This document shows positions 7,681 to 16,262 of a stretch of DNA of 33,640 nt, piece by piece. The DNA is from Bacteroidota bacterium (GTDB lineage Bacteria; Bacteroidota; Bacteroidia; UKL13-3). Within the stretch, counting starts at the first letter, position 1, and each line of letters starts with the position of its first letter. A model generated the notes under the pieces. The model had not been told where the DNA came from, searched no databases, and saw only the letters and a list, made by a program, of their open reading frames with translations. The translations under genes and the position numbers were made by a program. The stretch spans positions 1-33,640 of the forward strand of contig JANYDU010000020.1 of the NCBI GenBank assembly GCA_025359805.1, in the 5' to 3' direction.

Positions 7681-8765
7681 GTATTATTGTTTCTATAGGA
7701 ACTACATTGCCTAAATATAAAATTAATCAAACGGATATTTATTCGTTCATGAATGAATTATATGGTGGCACAGAAGATGACAATAGAAGACTAAAAACAA
7801 TGTACGATAGAAGTGCAATCCACACACGCTATTCTGTTTTGAGTGATTATGATGCTAACTTAAATAAACGAACATTATTTCCTGATACAAAAAATTTAGA
7901 GCCATTTCCATCACTTGAAATGCGTATGCAAAAATATCATGAGCATGCGCCAAGACTTGCGATTGGTGCTATTAAAAACTGTTTGCAGAACAAAGTTGAT
8001 GTAAAAAATATTACTCATTTAATTACTGTTTCTTGCACGGGTTTATCGGCTCCAGGTTTAGACTTGGATATTATGGAACAACTTCAACTTCCTAAAAATA
8101 TTTATCGTACATCAGTAAATTTTATGGGATGCTATGCGGCTATTCATGCTATGAAAATTGCAGATGCTATTTGTAAAAATGAACCAGATGCAATAGTAGT
8201 TATAGTTTGTGTTGAGCTGTGTACGTTGCATTTTCAAAAGAAATTTGACCAAGATAATATTACAGCAAACGCCATATTTGGTGATGGAGCATCAGCGATG
8301 TTAATTTGTTCTGATGAGTATAAAAAATCAAAAAATACGCTAAGTATTGAAGGTTTTTATTCCGAAGTACATACCGATGCAAAACGTGATATGGCCTGGC
8401 AATTATCAAGCACAGGATTTTTGATGACGCTGAGTTCATACATTCCACAACTTGTCGAATCTAACATAGAAAATCTGTTAACAAATGCATTGTATGAATT
8501 TGGAATTGGACGAGATGATATTTCGGCTTGGGCTATTCATCCAGGGGGTAGAAAAATTTTGGAAGCCATTGAAAAACAATTATTGCTCAAAAAAGCATCG
8601 TTAAAATATTCCTATGATGTGCTTAGAGATTTTGGAAACATGTCGTCAGTAACAATTTTGTTTGTTTTAAAATATATGATGGAAGATGAAGAGGTAAAAG
8701 GAAATATTTTTGGTGCAGGATTTGGTCCAGGGTTAACTATGGAAACATTTTTATTGAATAAATAA
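7677..8765 (+). CDS. Type III polyketide synthase (chalcone/stilbene synthase family)
   Basis: This 362-aa homodimeric cytoplasmic enzyme condenses an acyl-CoA starter with malonyl-CoA units and cyclises the chain. The catalytic triad is intact: Cys152 in NFMGCYAAIHA, His288 in WAIHPGGRK and Asn321 in DFGNMSS. The family-typical GFGPGLTMETFLL lies near the C-terminus. Bacterial relatives commonly use long fatty acyl starters to make alkylresorcinols or alkylpyrones, or malonyl-CoA to make tetrahydroxynaphthalene. The starter here is unknown. Its start overlaps the prenyltransferase stop by 4 bp and the methyltransferase follows closely, so this is a dedicated biosynthetic operon. Confidence 0.95.
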   Translation: MSIIVSIGTTLPKYKINQTDIYSFMNELYGGTEDDNRRLKTMYDRSAIHTRYSVLSDYDANLNKRTLFPDTKNLEPFPSLEMRMQKYHEHAPRLAIGAIKNCLQNKVDVKNITHLITVSCTGLSAPGLDLDIMEQLQLPKNIYRTSVNFMGCYAAIHAMKIADAICKNEPDAIVVIVCVELCTLHFQKKFDQDNITANAIFGDGASAMLICSDEYKKSKNTLSIEGFYSEVHTDAKRDMAWQLSSTGFLMTLSSYIPQLVESNIENLLTNALYEFGIGRDDISAWAIHPGGRKILEAIEKQLLLKKASLKYSYDVLRDFGNMSSVTILFVLKYMMEDEEVKGNIFGAGFGPGLTMETFLLNK

Positions 8766-8774
8766 TTCGTGAAA

Positions 8775-9476
8775 ATGGATTTTAAAACACGCTCTTATAA
8801 AAAAGAATTATTGGATGAAGAAAATATTCAACGTAATGATTTGTTTCAAAATTTACGAGAGTTAAGTTTTATTAATACCTACTTGGGTGGACATGCAGTT
8901 ACCGTTAAAGGATTATCAAAAATGATTACGGATAAAAATAAATCTTACAGCATTTTAGATATTGGAAGTGGAGGTGGTGATACCTTGAAATATGTTGCCA
9001 AATGGGGCAGAAAAAATAACTATAACCTGCAATTAACAGGTGTTGATTTAAAACAAGATTGTGTTGATTATGCTGAAAATTTTTGTAAAGATTTTTCTGA
9101 AATCACTTTTCACAAAAGTGATTATAGAAATTTACAACATCTAAATAATAAATATGATATCATCATTACCTCTCTATTTTGTCATCACTTAAATGATAAT
9201 GAATTAGTGGACTTGTTTTCGTGGTGTAATGCACAAGCACAAATAGCCTTTTTGATGAATGATTTGCACCGGCATCCGCTTGCTTATTATAGTATTTCGT
9301 TTCTTACAAAATTATTTTCAAAATCATATTTGGTAAAAAATGATGCAAAACTTTCGGTGCTTAGAGGATTTAAAAAACAAGAATTAATATCACTTATTTC
9401 AAAATCAACAATAGTTAATTACCAACTAAAATGGCGTTGGGCTTTTAGGTGGTTAGTTATTGTAAAAACGTATTAA
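8775..9476 (+). CDS. Class I SAM-dependent methyltransferase
   Basis: This 233-aa protein has SAM-binding motif I LDIGSGGGD (residues 61-69), an acidic residue at the end of strand 2 (LTGVDLKQD) and a later SLFCHHLND segment of the Methyltransf_12/25 type. It probably O- or C-methylates the polyketide made by the preceding synthase, by analogy with other T3PKS operons. I chose the ATG at 8775. A GTG at 8769 would add two residues. Its TAA overlaps the next ATG by one base (TAATG), which supports coupled translation. The exact methyl acceptor is unknown. Confidence 0.88.
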   Translation: MDFKTRSYKKELLDEENIQRNDLFQNLRELSFINTYLGGHAVTVKGLSKMITDKNKSYSILDIGSGGGDTLKYVAKWGRKNNYNLQLTGVDLKQDCVDYAENFCKDFSEITFHKSDYRNLQHLNNKYDIIITSLFCHHLNDNELVDLFSWCNAQAQIAFLMNDLHRHPLAYYSISFLTKLFSKSYLVKNDAKLSVLRGFKKQELISLISKSTIVNYQLKWRWAFRWLVIVKTY

Positions 9477-10624
9477 TGCAAACGCCTCTTTTACATCCTC
9501 ATCATTTTGATTGCGCCATAATTGGCGGTGGTTTAGCTGGATTAACTTTGTCTATTCAACTACAAAAAAAGGGACTGAATATCGTTTTATTTGAGAAAGA
9601 AGAATACCCGTTTCATAAAGTTTGTGGTGAATATATTGCGATGGAATCTTGGAATTATTTGGAAGAGTGTGGTTTAAAATTAAGGGAAATGAATTTGCCT
9701 CAAATTACAAAATTACATGTGAGTGCGCCCAATGGAAATATGATAAAACATTCATTAAACCCAGGAGGTTTTGGGATTAGTCGTTACACATTGGATAATG
9801 AATTGGCAAAAATAGCTAAGCAAATTGGTGTTGAATTATTGGATGATACCAAAGTAATTGATGTGAAATTTGAAAATGAATTGTTTCATATCAATACGCA
9901 AAACAATGTATACACATCAAAAATTGTTTTAGGAGCTTATGGTAAACGTTCAAATTTAGATATCAAGCTAAAAAGAAATTTTGCTCAATCATCAGGCAAA
10001 AACACAAATTACGTTGGTGTTAAATATCATGTAAAAGCCAATTTACCCGATGATTTGATTGAGTTGCATAATTTTAGTGATGGCTATTGTGGCATTTCGA
10101 AAGTAGATGGAGAAAGTTATTGTTTATGCTATTTAACAACTGCCGATAACCTAAAAAAGAGTGGTAACGATATTAAAGAAATGGAACAACGCATTTTGAT
10201 GAAAAATCCCTTTCTTGAAAAATATTTTACTGAATTTCCTATTTTGTTTGATGCACCTTTAGCTATTTCTCAAATTAATTTTTCGTCAAAAAAAAGTATA
10301 GAAAATCATATCATTATGTTGGGTGATGCGGCCGGACTAATAACGCCACTTTGTGGAAATGAAATGAGTATGGCTTTGCATGCGTCAAAAATTTTAAGTG
10401 AATTATTGCCTTCGTACTTTGAAAATAAATTAAGTAGACGAGAGTTAGAAAAATTGTATTCAAAATTATGGAACAAACAATTTTCAACTCGATTAAAAAC
10501 TGGAAGAATTATTCAATCTTTTTTTGGTAACCAATGGCTAACTAATATTTTTATTTCGGTATTGAAACCGTTTCCATTTTTAATTAAAAAAATTGTTGAA
10601 TTAACACATGGCAAACCATTTTAA
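9476..10624 (+). CDS. FAD-dependent oxidoreductase (geranylgeranyl-reductase / PHBH-like family)
   Basis: This 382-aa flavoprotein shows a dinucleotide-binding IIGGGLAG (residues 15-22), Glu40 at the end of strand 2 (VLFEKEEYP), VCGEY (49-53) and the second FAD motif GDAAGL (283-288). The VCGE segment and overall layout resemble geranylgeranyl reductases and related halogenase or hydroxylase-like enzymes. In this operon it could hydroxylate the polyketide ring or reduce prenyl double bonds, and sequence alone does not separate these. The ATG at 9476 overlaps the methyltransferase stop. An upstream GTG at 9449 would add nine residues inside the preceding gene and is less likely. Confidence 0.88.
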   Translation: MQTPLLHPHHFDCAIIGGGLAGLTLSIQLQKKGLNIVLFEKEEYPFHKVCGEYIAMESWNYLEECGLKLREMNLPQITKLHVSAPNGNMIKHSLNPGGFGISRYTLDNELAKIAKQIGVELLDDTKVIDVKFENELFHINTQNNVYTSKIVLGAYGKRSNLDIKLKRNFAQSSGKNTNYVGVKYHVKANLPDDLIELHNFSDGYCGISKVDGESYCLCYLTTADNLKKSGNDIKEMEQRILMKNPFLEKYFTEFPILFDAPLAISQINFSSKKSIENHIIMLGDAAGLITPLCGNEMSMALHASKILSELLPSYFENKLSRRELEKLYSKLWNKQFSTRLKTGRIIQSFFGNQWLTNIFISVLKPFPFLIKKIVELTHGKPF

Positions 10625-10644
10625 AATTTTGCTGTTTTAGATTT

Positions 10645-11331
10645 ATGAAGAATTATTTAATTGTTGGAGCCAGCAGCGGAATTGGCTTTGAACTTGCTAA
10701 ACAACTTTCTGTTGATAATACAATTATAGCATTAAGCAGAACACAAAAAGAATTATCGTCTCTTTCAAATATTAATTTTTATACCATTGATATTACTGTT
10801 TCACAACCTTTATTTCCAGTAATAGAAAATCCTATTGATGCAATTATTTATTGCCCAGGTTCAATTAATTTAAAACCATTTAGAGCTTTAAAAGAAGAAG
10901 ATTTTTTAAGTGATATAAACATCAATTTATTGGGAGCGATTAAAACCATCAAACAGTATTTACCCAATTTACAACAGGCAGAAAATTCGTCCATCATTTT
11001 ATTTAGTACTATCGCGGTGCAAATGGGTATGAATTTTCATGCAAGTATTGCTGCTGCAAAAGGAGCTGTTGAAGGATTAACAAAAAGTTTGGCAGCTGAG
11101 TTTTCTCCAAAAATAAGAGTGAATTGTATTGCACCATCTTTAACGCAAACCCCACTTGCCGAAAAGTTAATTAATTCCGAAACGAAATTAAAAGCAGCCG
11201 AAGAAAGACATCCACTTAAAAGAATTGGAGAGGCAAATGATATTGTGGAAGCCATACGATTTTTGTTGCATGCAAATTGGGTTACTGGGCAAATTATTCA
11301 TGTTGATGGAGGGATGAGTTCAATGAGATAA
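10645..11331 (+). CDS. SDR-family protein lacking the usual catalytic Tyr
   Basis: This 228-aa Rossmann-fold protein has the cofactor loop GASSGIG (residues 8-14), the CPGSIN segment and a C-terminal WVTGQIIHVDGGMSSMR typical of FabG-like short-chain dehydrogenases. The expected YxxxK motif reads I135-AAA-K139, so the catalytic Tyr is replaced by Ile. Ser121 and Lys139 remain. Either it uses a different acid or it is a non-classical member. I recall similar HASIAAAKGA segments in other bacterial SDRs, so the change may be a subfamily trait. It closes the T3PKS operon, 20 bp after the FAD enzyme, with no terminator seen behind it. Confidence 0.88.
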   Translation: MKNYLIVGASSGIGFELAKQLSVDNTIIALSRTQKELSSLSNINFYTIDITVSQPLFPVIENPIDAIIYCPGSINLKPFRALKEEDFLSDININLLGAIKTIKQYLPNLQQAENSSIILFSTIAVQMGMNFHASIAAAKGAVEGLTKSLAAEFSPKIRVNCIAPSLTQTPLAEKLINSETKLKAAEERHPLKRIGEANDIVEAIRFLLHANWVTGQIIHVDGGMSSMR

Positions 11332-11553
11332 TCGAGAAATTAATTTTTGCAGTTAAGATTTATGCTTATCAATAGCCAATTATTAACAGCATTTTAAGGG
11401 CTTGTCAATTTTTCTTAACACATAAAAATCCCTTTGTATTCAGGTGTCTTAATAATTTATTAGCCATTAAAACTTCTATTTATGCAGTAATCCACGTGTT
11501 TGCTTGTGGGGTATGCCTTTATACAAGGCTGTATTCATAGTAAGTTCGTATTG

Positions 11554-12729
11554 ATGATTCTTATACATAAGTTTGAACCGGCATTCGCTGTTGAGGAAAA
11601 ACACTTCGATTTGTTTCGCCTACACGATGAACTTGTAAAGATTCTCGACTTCATTGATCTTCCAGAAAACATTAAAAATATTGAGCAACAAAATAGTTCC
11701 ATCTTGCGTAATTATTATGCAAATGCACTTGATCATAATTTGCTTGATATTAAAACAGTAAAATACATTGTTAATCAAAATATCAGAGCAAAAGGAAGTG
11801 CGGAAAGAGGAATAGAGCAATATGCGAAGGCAGAAGCATGGCTTACTTTACAGTTGGGTGAATCATTAAATATTGGTATGATTCATCATCTTCAACGATT
11901 GCTTATAAATGATGTTTACAATAATAAAGAAGACGTTAATTTATTTTCTCCTCAAACAATAAAAGTACCCGAACGATTAAGTGTTTCGAGTGAAATGGAA
12001 ATTGAATCGTTGTTTGAATTTATAAATTACGATCAAGATTTTCACCCCATTCATCAAGGTTGGATTTTACATTTTAGGCTATTAGGGATTCAATTATTTA
12101 GTGAAGCAAAAAGTAAGATGGCATCTTTACTTCAGCATTTTTGGTTGAAGAAAAAAGGATATGATTTAAGTGGGTTGTTGAGTGTTGAACATGATTTGTA
12201 TCTGAACAAAAATGATTATCAATTATTTATTAATGATAATAATTTAAACGAAACACATGAGCAGGCAAATAATTTAAATGCTCAAATGTGTTTTGGAATG
12301 GGTGTTTACGAAGACCAGATTGATCGATTAAAACAATTACTAAAAACATATTATCGCAAGCAAGTTGAGTTTGATAAACTAAATGCCCGTCAAAAAAATA
12401 TTATGAATTATGTTTTTGAACGTGGTTATAAATTAAAGGAAATTGATGATTTGGTTTTAAATAAACGTCAGAAATTAATCATGTATATCATCCAAAACAA
12501 AGGTTTCGTTTCCACTAAAGAATTGGTGAGTGAGTTTGAATGTAACCGTAAAACTATTCAAAGAGATTTTGTAACGTTAACGGATTTGAACTTGGTTCGT
12601 ATTATTGGGCAGGGTGCGGGGTTACGCTATGCAGTTAATCTTCACGAAGAAAAAAATTCTATCATGGAAAAATATCAAGCAGATTTTTTAAAAATTGAAG
12701 CAGAAAATTTGCAAACGGAAGTTGCTTAG
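11554..12729 (+). CDS. Degenerate Fic-fold protein with C-terminal DeoR-like HTH
   Basis: This 391-aa protein begins at the ATG at 11554. A TTG at 11500 would add 18 unlikely residues. Residues ~48-200 look like a Fic domain: SSILRNYYANALD, then HPIHQGWILHFRLLGIQLFSEAKSKMASLL (in part at 164-193). The position of the HPFxxGNGR AMPylation motif reads IQLFSEAKSKMA (179-190), so the catalytic His and the GNGR phosphate loop are gone. Residues ~305-360 form a winged helix-turn-helix (TKELVSEFECNRKTIQRDF). It is best read as a catalytically dead Fic scaffold used for ligand or protein binding in a transcription regulator. It follows the T3PKS operon by 222 bp. A link to that operon is only suggested by proximity. 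Confidence 0.65.
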   Translation: MILIHKFEPAFAVEEKHFDLFRLHDELVKILDFIDLPENIKNIEQQNSSILRNYYANALDHNLLDIKTVKYIVNQNIRAKGSAERGIEQYAKAEAWLTLQLGESLNIGMIHHLQRLLINDVYNNKEDVNLFSPQTIKVPERLSVSSEMEIESLFEFINYDQDFHPIHQGWILHFRLLGIQLFSEAKSKMASLLQHFWLKKKGYDLSGLLSVEHDLYLNKNDYQLFINDNNLNETHEQANNLNAQMCFGMGVYEDQIDRLKQLLKTYYRKQVEFDKLNARQKNIMNYVFERGYKLKEIDDLVLNKRQKLIMYIIQNKGFVSTKELVSEFECNRKTIQRDFVTLTDLNLVRIIGQGAGLRYAVNLHEEKNSIMEKYQADFLKIEAENLQTEVA

Positions 12730-12827
12730 AAGCATAAAATATTAGCCACAAATTTCACAGATTATTTAATAAAATTTTTGTAGATTGATTCATAAAAATA
12801 TCTTACAATAAGTGAATTTATAAAATA

Positions 12828-12858
12828 ATAAAGGCGCAAATATTACGCTGCGCCTTTT
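12828..12858. terminator. Terminator between convergent genes
   Basis: AAAGGCGCA and TGCGCCTTT form a 9-bp stem with a 10-base loop, flanked by short A and T tracts. It lies between the Fic-like gene (plus) and DUF2795 (minus) and could serve both. Confidence 0.55.
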
Positions 12859-12884
12859 ATAAGTAATGTAACTAAAAATGAATT

Positions 12885-13106
12885 TTACAATTCGTCTTCG
12901 TTATAAAAATAATCTTCATTTGTTGGATAATCTGGCCAAACTTCTTCAATACTTTCAAAAGGATCACCATCATCTTCCATTTCTTGTAAGTTCTCAATAA
13001 CTTCAAGAGGCGCACCGCTTCGGATGGCATAATCAATCAACTCGTCTTTTGTTGCCGGCCAAGGAGCATCGTCTAAATATGAGGCTAATTCTAGTGTCCA
13101 ATACAT
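12885..13106 (-). CDS. DUF2795 family protein
   Basis: This 73-aa acidic protein carries the pattern LASYLDDAPWPATKDELIDYAIRSGAP (partly quoted across residues 6-32), which I recognise as the highly conserved small DUF2795 protein of Bacteroidota. The C-terminus is very acidic (DEEL-like tail, with DDGDPF and EDYFYNEDEL). The function is unknown; the domain has been compared to small DNA- or protein-binding helical folds, but nothing in this context clarifies it. It appears to be a single-gene unit. Confidence 0.85.
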   Translation of the reverse strand: MYWTLELASYLDDAPWPATKDELIDYAIRSGAPLEVIENLQEMEDDGDPFESIEEVWPDYPTNEDYFYNEDEL

Positions 13107-13130
13107 AATATTTACTATTTAATTCTACCG

Positions 13131-13138
13131 CGAATATA
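13131..13138 (-). promoter_or_regulatory. Possible -7 element for the DUF2795 gene
   Basis: The minus strand reads TATATTCG, one mismatch from TAnnTTTG, 24 bp before the start at 13106. No clear -33 element. Confidence 0.3.
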
Positions 13139-13204
13139 AAATTCTCGTTATTTTATAAAAGCTAAATTTTTAAACTGAGCAAATAAGTTACTAACATGCT
13201 CAAA

Positions 13205-14272
13205 TTACAAGCTATTTAAGGCTTTTAACAGGGTTACCTTTTTGTTAATTTTTCCACTTGAGGTAAATTCAAAATCAATTACTGGAAAAAATTGCTTCGG
13301 AATTTCATATTTGGTAAGATGTAGTTGCAATTCATTTTTTAATTGTTGGATGAAGTGTTCATCCAATTTTGGTGTTTGTAACACGGCAATAATTTTTTGT
13401 CCTACTATTTCATCATCCATAAAAGTAATGAATGCCTGCAAATAGGGTTTGCCAATTTTGCTTAATGCGTATAATAAAGCTTCTTCTACTTTTTCTGTTT
13501 GTACTTTTACTCCGCCAGTATTAATTATGTTATCAAACCTACCTTTAATAACAAATTGTTTTTCATTGATTAATTCCACCACGTCATTTGTAATAGTCCA
13601 ATTATTATTTGTTGATGGAGATTTAACACACAAACAATCGCGGTCATCTTTTTTTAGCGAAACATTATTTAGTGTGGTAAAATATTTTTCTTTGCCAATT
13701 TTTCTTAGTGCAATATGGCTTACTGTTTCTGTCATTCCGTAAGTATGAAACGCATCCACTTTTAAACGTGAAATTTTTTCCTCCAACGAATTTGATATTG
13801 ATGTGCCACCAATTAAAATATGTTTAAATGAATTGAGTTTGCTAATGGTTTCATCATCATCATTTAATAACGCACTTAACTGCATCGGAACAAAAGAAGC
13901 AAATGTGAGTTGATGATGTAACGGTAAATTTTTTAATGGATTAACAGAGGTATCTTCAATAAATAAGTCACCTTGCAAAACCAATCCTCTAACCAACATC
14001 ATTGCTCCAGCAATAAGTTGTGTATTAAGGCAAACAAATATTTTTTCTGATGACGAGAGTTGTAATACATCTATTGTTCCTTTTGCACTTGCTTCTAATT
14101 GTGTTCTACTCAGTTCAATTTTTTTAGGCGAGCCTGTTGAACCAGAAGTATGAAAAGTAAATTGTTGTTTGCCGTTTAACCAATCTTTACAAAAAATAAT
14201 TGCTTGATTAAATTGAACAGAACTATAGTTGGGCTCGAGTTGTAAAATATTGAAAGGAGATAAGTGCAGCAT
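13205..14272 (-). CDS. menE: AMP-forming acyl-CoA ligase, probably o-succinylbenzoate-CoA ligase
   Basis: This 355-aa adenylate-forming enzyme has the phosphate loop HTSGSTGSPKK (residues 41-51), the adenine motif YGMTET (178-183), the GRFDNIINTGGVKV hinge region and a C-terminal SSGKINKK lysine segment. The short length, about 100 residues below typical acyl-CoA synthetases, matches the compact MenE of Bacteroidota, which activates o-succinylbenzoate in menaquinone synthesis. No other men genes are present here, so the assignment rests on length and motif form. Another small aryl or acyl-CoA ligase is possible. It starts 7 bp after the peptidase T stop and is probably co-transcribed with it. 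Confidence 0.75.
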   Translation of the reverse strand: MLHLSPFNILQLEPNYSSVQFNQAIIFCKDWLNGKQQFTFHTSGSTGSPKKIELSRTQLEASAKGTIDVLQLSSSEKIFVCLNTQLIAGAMMLVRGLVLQGDLFIEDTSVNPLKNLPLHHQLTFASFVPMQLSALLNDDDETISKLNSFKHILIGGTSISNSLEEKISRLKVDAFHTYGMTETVSHIALRKIGKEKYFTTLNNVSLKKDDRDCLCVKSPSTNNNWTITNDVVELINEKQFVIKGRFDNIINTGGVKVQTEKVEEALLYALSKIGKPYLQAFITFMDDEIVGQKIIAVLQTPKLDEHFIQQLKNELQLHLTKYEIPKQFFPVIDFEFTSSGKINKKVTLLKALNSL

Positions 14273-14279
14273 CTTTTTT

Positions 14280-15521
14280 TTATGAATGCTCTTCCCAAAC
14301 GATGGCTAAGTTCACTAAAGTTTCAACAGCCTTTTGCATATCTTGAATAGATACCCACTCTAATTTAGAATGAAAAGCATGTTCGCCTGCAAAAATATTC
14401 GGACAAGGTAATCCCATAAATGATAAACGTGAACCATCAGTTCCGCCTCTTATACTTGTTTTAAGAGGCGTTAATCCGCTTCGTTTCATAGCTTCAATGG
14501 CATACTCAGAAACATGCGGATAGTTATCCAACATTAATTTCATGTTGCGATATTGTTCTTGTACTTCAAACTCAAAAGTTGATTTGGGATAATTTGTAAA
14601 TATTTCTTCAGTGATGTGTTTTAGATAGGCTTCCATTCTATGTAATCCATCAACAGAAAATGATCGGATAATAAATTTGATAACAGCTTTTTCAATTGCA
14701 CCGCCAATATATGTTGGATGAATAAATCCCTCATTGCCTTCTGTTGTTTCAGGCGAGCGTGTATCTCGAGGAAGGTTTGCAACAATATCGGCAGCTATTT
14801 TTATGGCACTTTCCATTTTATTTTTCGCAAAACCTGGATGAGTGCTTATACCATTAATGGTAATTGTTACACCATCAGCCGAAAAAGTTTCATCTTCTAA
14901 ATGACCTAATGTTTCTCCATCAACGGTGTAACCAAAATTGGCAGCTAATTTTTTCATATCTACTTTATCAACTCCTCTTCCAATTTCTTCATCGGGAGTA
15001 AATAAAATTCTTATTGTTCCGTGTATAATTTCTGGATGATTAAAAAGATGGTGAACAGCATCCATAATTTCTGCAATGCCTGCCTTGTTATCAGCTCCTA
15101 ATAACGTAGTTCCATCTGTTGTAATAATATCATTTCCAATTTGATTTTTTAAATCTGGATGTTCCTCTACTTTTAAAATTTGTGAAGCATCATTTGGCAA
15201 TACAATATCTTTTCCATCATAATTTTTATGCACGATTGGATTTACATTTTCACCCGTACAATCAGGAGAAGTATCCATGTGTGAACACCAACAAATTACA
15301 GGAACATTTTTAGTTGTGTTTGGCGGAAGCGTTGCATACACATATCCATGTTCATCTAAATGTGCATCAGCAATTCCAATTTCCAATAATTCCTGAACTA
15401 ATAATTTTCCAAGATTCTTTTGCTTTTCGGTGGATGGACAAGTAGGAGAATCAGGATTGGATTGCGTATCAATTTTTACATATCGTAAAAAGCGTTCGGT
15501 AACAGTATGTTCAATTTGCAT
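14280..15521 (-). CDS. pepT: Peptidase T (tripeptide aminopeptidase, M20 family)
   Basis: This 413-aa cytoplasmic zinc peptidase removes the N-terminal residue of tripeptides. Metal and catalytic residues are visible: His81 and Asp83 in CSHMDTSPDC, Asp144 in LLGADNKAG, Glu178/Glu179 in TPDEEIGRG and a C-terminal His in EHAFHSKLEW. RGGTDGSRLSFMGLP is the typical M20 substrate-side segment. The ATG at 15521 gives the usual PepT start MQIEHTVTERFLRYVKIDTQ. An in-frame ATG at 15563 would add 14 unrelated residues. It is upstream of the MenE-like gene in the same transcript. It fits the window's peptide-utilisation theme together with the DPP-IV and POT genes. Confidence 0.95.
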   Translation of the reverse strand: MQIEHTVTERFLRYVKIDTQSNPDSPTCPSTEKQKNLGKLLVQELLEIGIADAHLDEHGYVYATLPPNTTKNVPVICWCSHMDTSPDCTGENVNPIVHKNYDGKDIVLPNDASQILKVEEHPDLKNQIGNDIITTDGTTLLGADNKAGIAEIMDAVHHLFNHPEIIHGTIRILFTPDEEIGRGVDKVDMKKLAANFGYTVDGETLGHLEDETFSADGVTITINGISTHPGFAKNKMESAIKIAADIVANLPRDTRSPETTEGNEGFIHPTYIGGAIEKAVIKFIIRSFSVDGLHRMEAYLKHITEEIFTNYPKSTFEFEVQEQYRNMKLMLDNYPHVSEYAIEAMKRSGLTPLKTSIRGGTDGSRLSFMGLPCPNIFAGEHAFHSKLEWVSIQDMQKAVETLVNLAIVWEEHS

Positions 15522-15630
15522 GGTAAAATATTTGCAGGCAAAATACAAAGAAATAAAATTCAAAAACAGATTTTATATCAGTGGATATATTTGATTAAAG
15601 GCATAAAAAAATTTATTGCTTTGAAGTGCC

Positions 15631-15638
15631 TATTTTCG
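15631..15638 (+). promoter_or_regulatory. Possible -7 element for the 158-aa hypothetical gene
   Basis: TATTTTCG differs from TAnnTTTG at one position and is 13 bp before the ATG at 15652. No -33 box at suitable spacing. Confidence 0.3.
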
Positions 15639-15651
15639 AAAATATAAATTT

Positions 15652-16128
15652 ATGAAATCGGCAACTGTATCTGAAATTAAAAAAGAACTACAAACATACG
15701 CTCCAGCTCAGCTATTGGAGTTGTGCCTACGTTTAATAAAATATAAAAAAGACAATAAAGAATTGTTGAATTATTTATTGTTTGAAGCAAATGATGAAGC
15801 GTTATACATCAAAAATATAAAAGCAGAAATGGATGAGCAATTCGCACTAATTAATTTAAGTAACTTATATTTTGCTAAAAAAAGTTTGAGAAAAATATTA
15901 CGCAATACCAATAAGTACATTAAATATTCAGGTTCGAAACAAACTGAAGCCGAACTGCTCATTTATTTTTGTGCTACACTAAAATCCTCACCCATAAACC
16001 TTGAAAATAGTACCGCATTAATAAATTTATACCAAGCGCAATTAAAAAAAATTACTAAAGCCATTCGTAGTTTGCACGAAGATCTTCAATATGATTATTT
16101 GAAGGAGCTAAATAAATTAAATGGATGA
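15652..16128 (+). CDS. Conserved hypothetical protein, all-helical
   Basis: This 158-aa protein is rich in Leu, Lys, Asn and Tyr and is predicted almost entirely helical. It has no signal peptide, membrane segment or motif that I recognise. Blocks such as YAPAQLLELCLRLIKYKKDNKELLNYLLFE resemble small hypothetical proteins seen in Bacteroidota genomes, from memory only. The base composition matches its neighbours and the start has a plausible -7 element, so the gene is likely real. It lies between the divergent peptidase T operon and a lipoprotein. No function is offered. Confidence 0.75.
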   Translation: MKSATVSEIKKELQTYAPAQLLELCLRLIKYKKDNKELLNYLLFEANDEALYIKNIKAEMDEQFALINLSNLYFAKKSLRKILRNTNKYIKYSGSKQTEAELLIYFCATLKSSPINLENSTALINLYQAQLKKITKAIRSLHEDLQYDYLKELNKLNG

Positions 16129-16147
16129 AACTCGTTTTCCAATTTTT

Positions 16148-16193
16148 TTGTTGTGTAAAAACTGTTTGATGAAAAATAGATTTTACACAACAA
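16148..16193. repeat. 13-bp perfect inverted repeat
   Basis: TTGTTGTGTAAAA (16148-16160) and TTTTACACAACAA (16181-16193) are separated by 20 bp. It sits 20 bp after the hypothetical gene's stop. It may act as a terminator, but no T tract follows on either strand. Confidence 0.6.
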
Positions 16194-16262
16194 GAATAAA
16201 CAATTAGAAAAAATCACATTATAATTGGCATACTATTTTCTAAACACAATTTAAAAATCGAT

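Noticed and set aside
13205..14272. Functional link between the MenE-like ligase and the T3PKS operon (CoA starter supply)
   Set aside because: It is on the opposite strand, paired with peptidase T, and its compact form fits menaquinone synthesis better.
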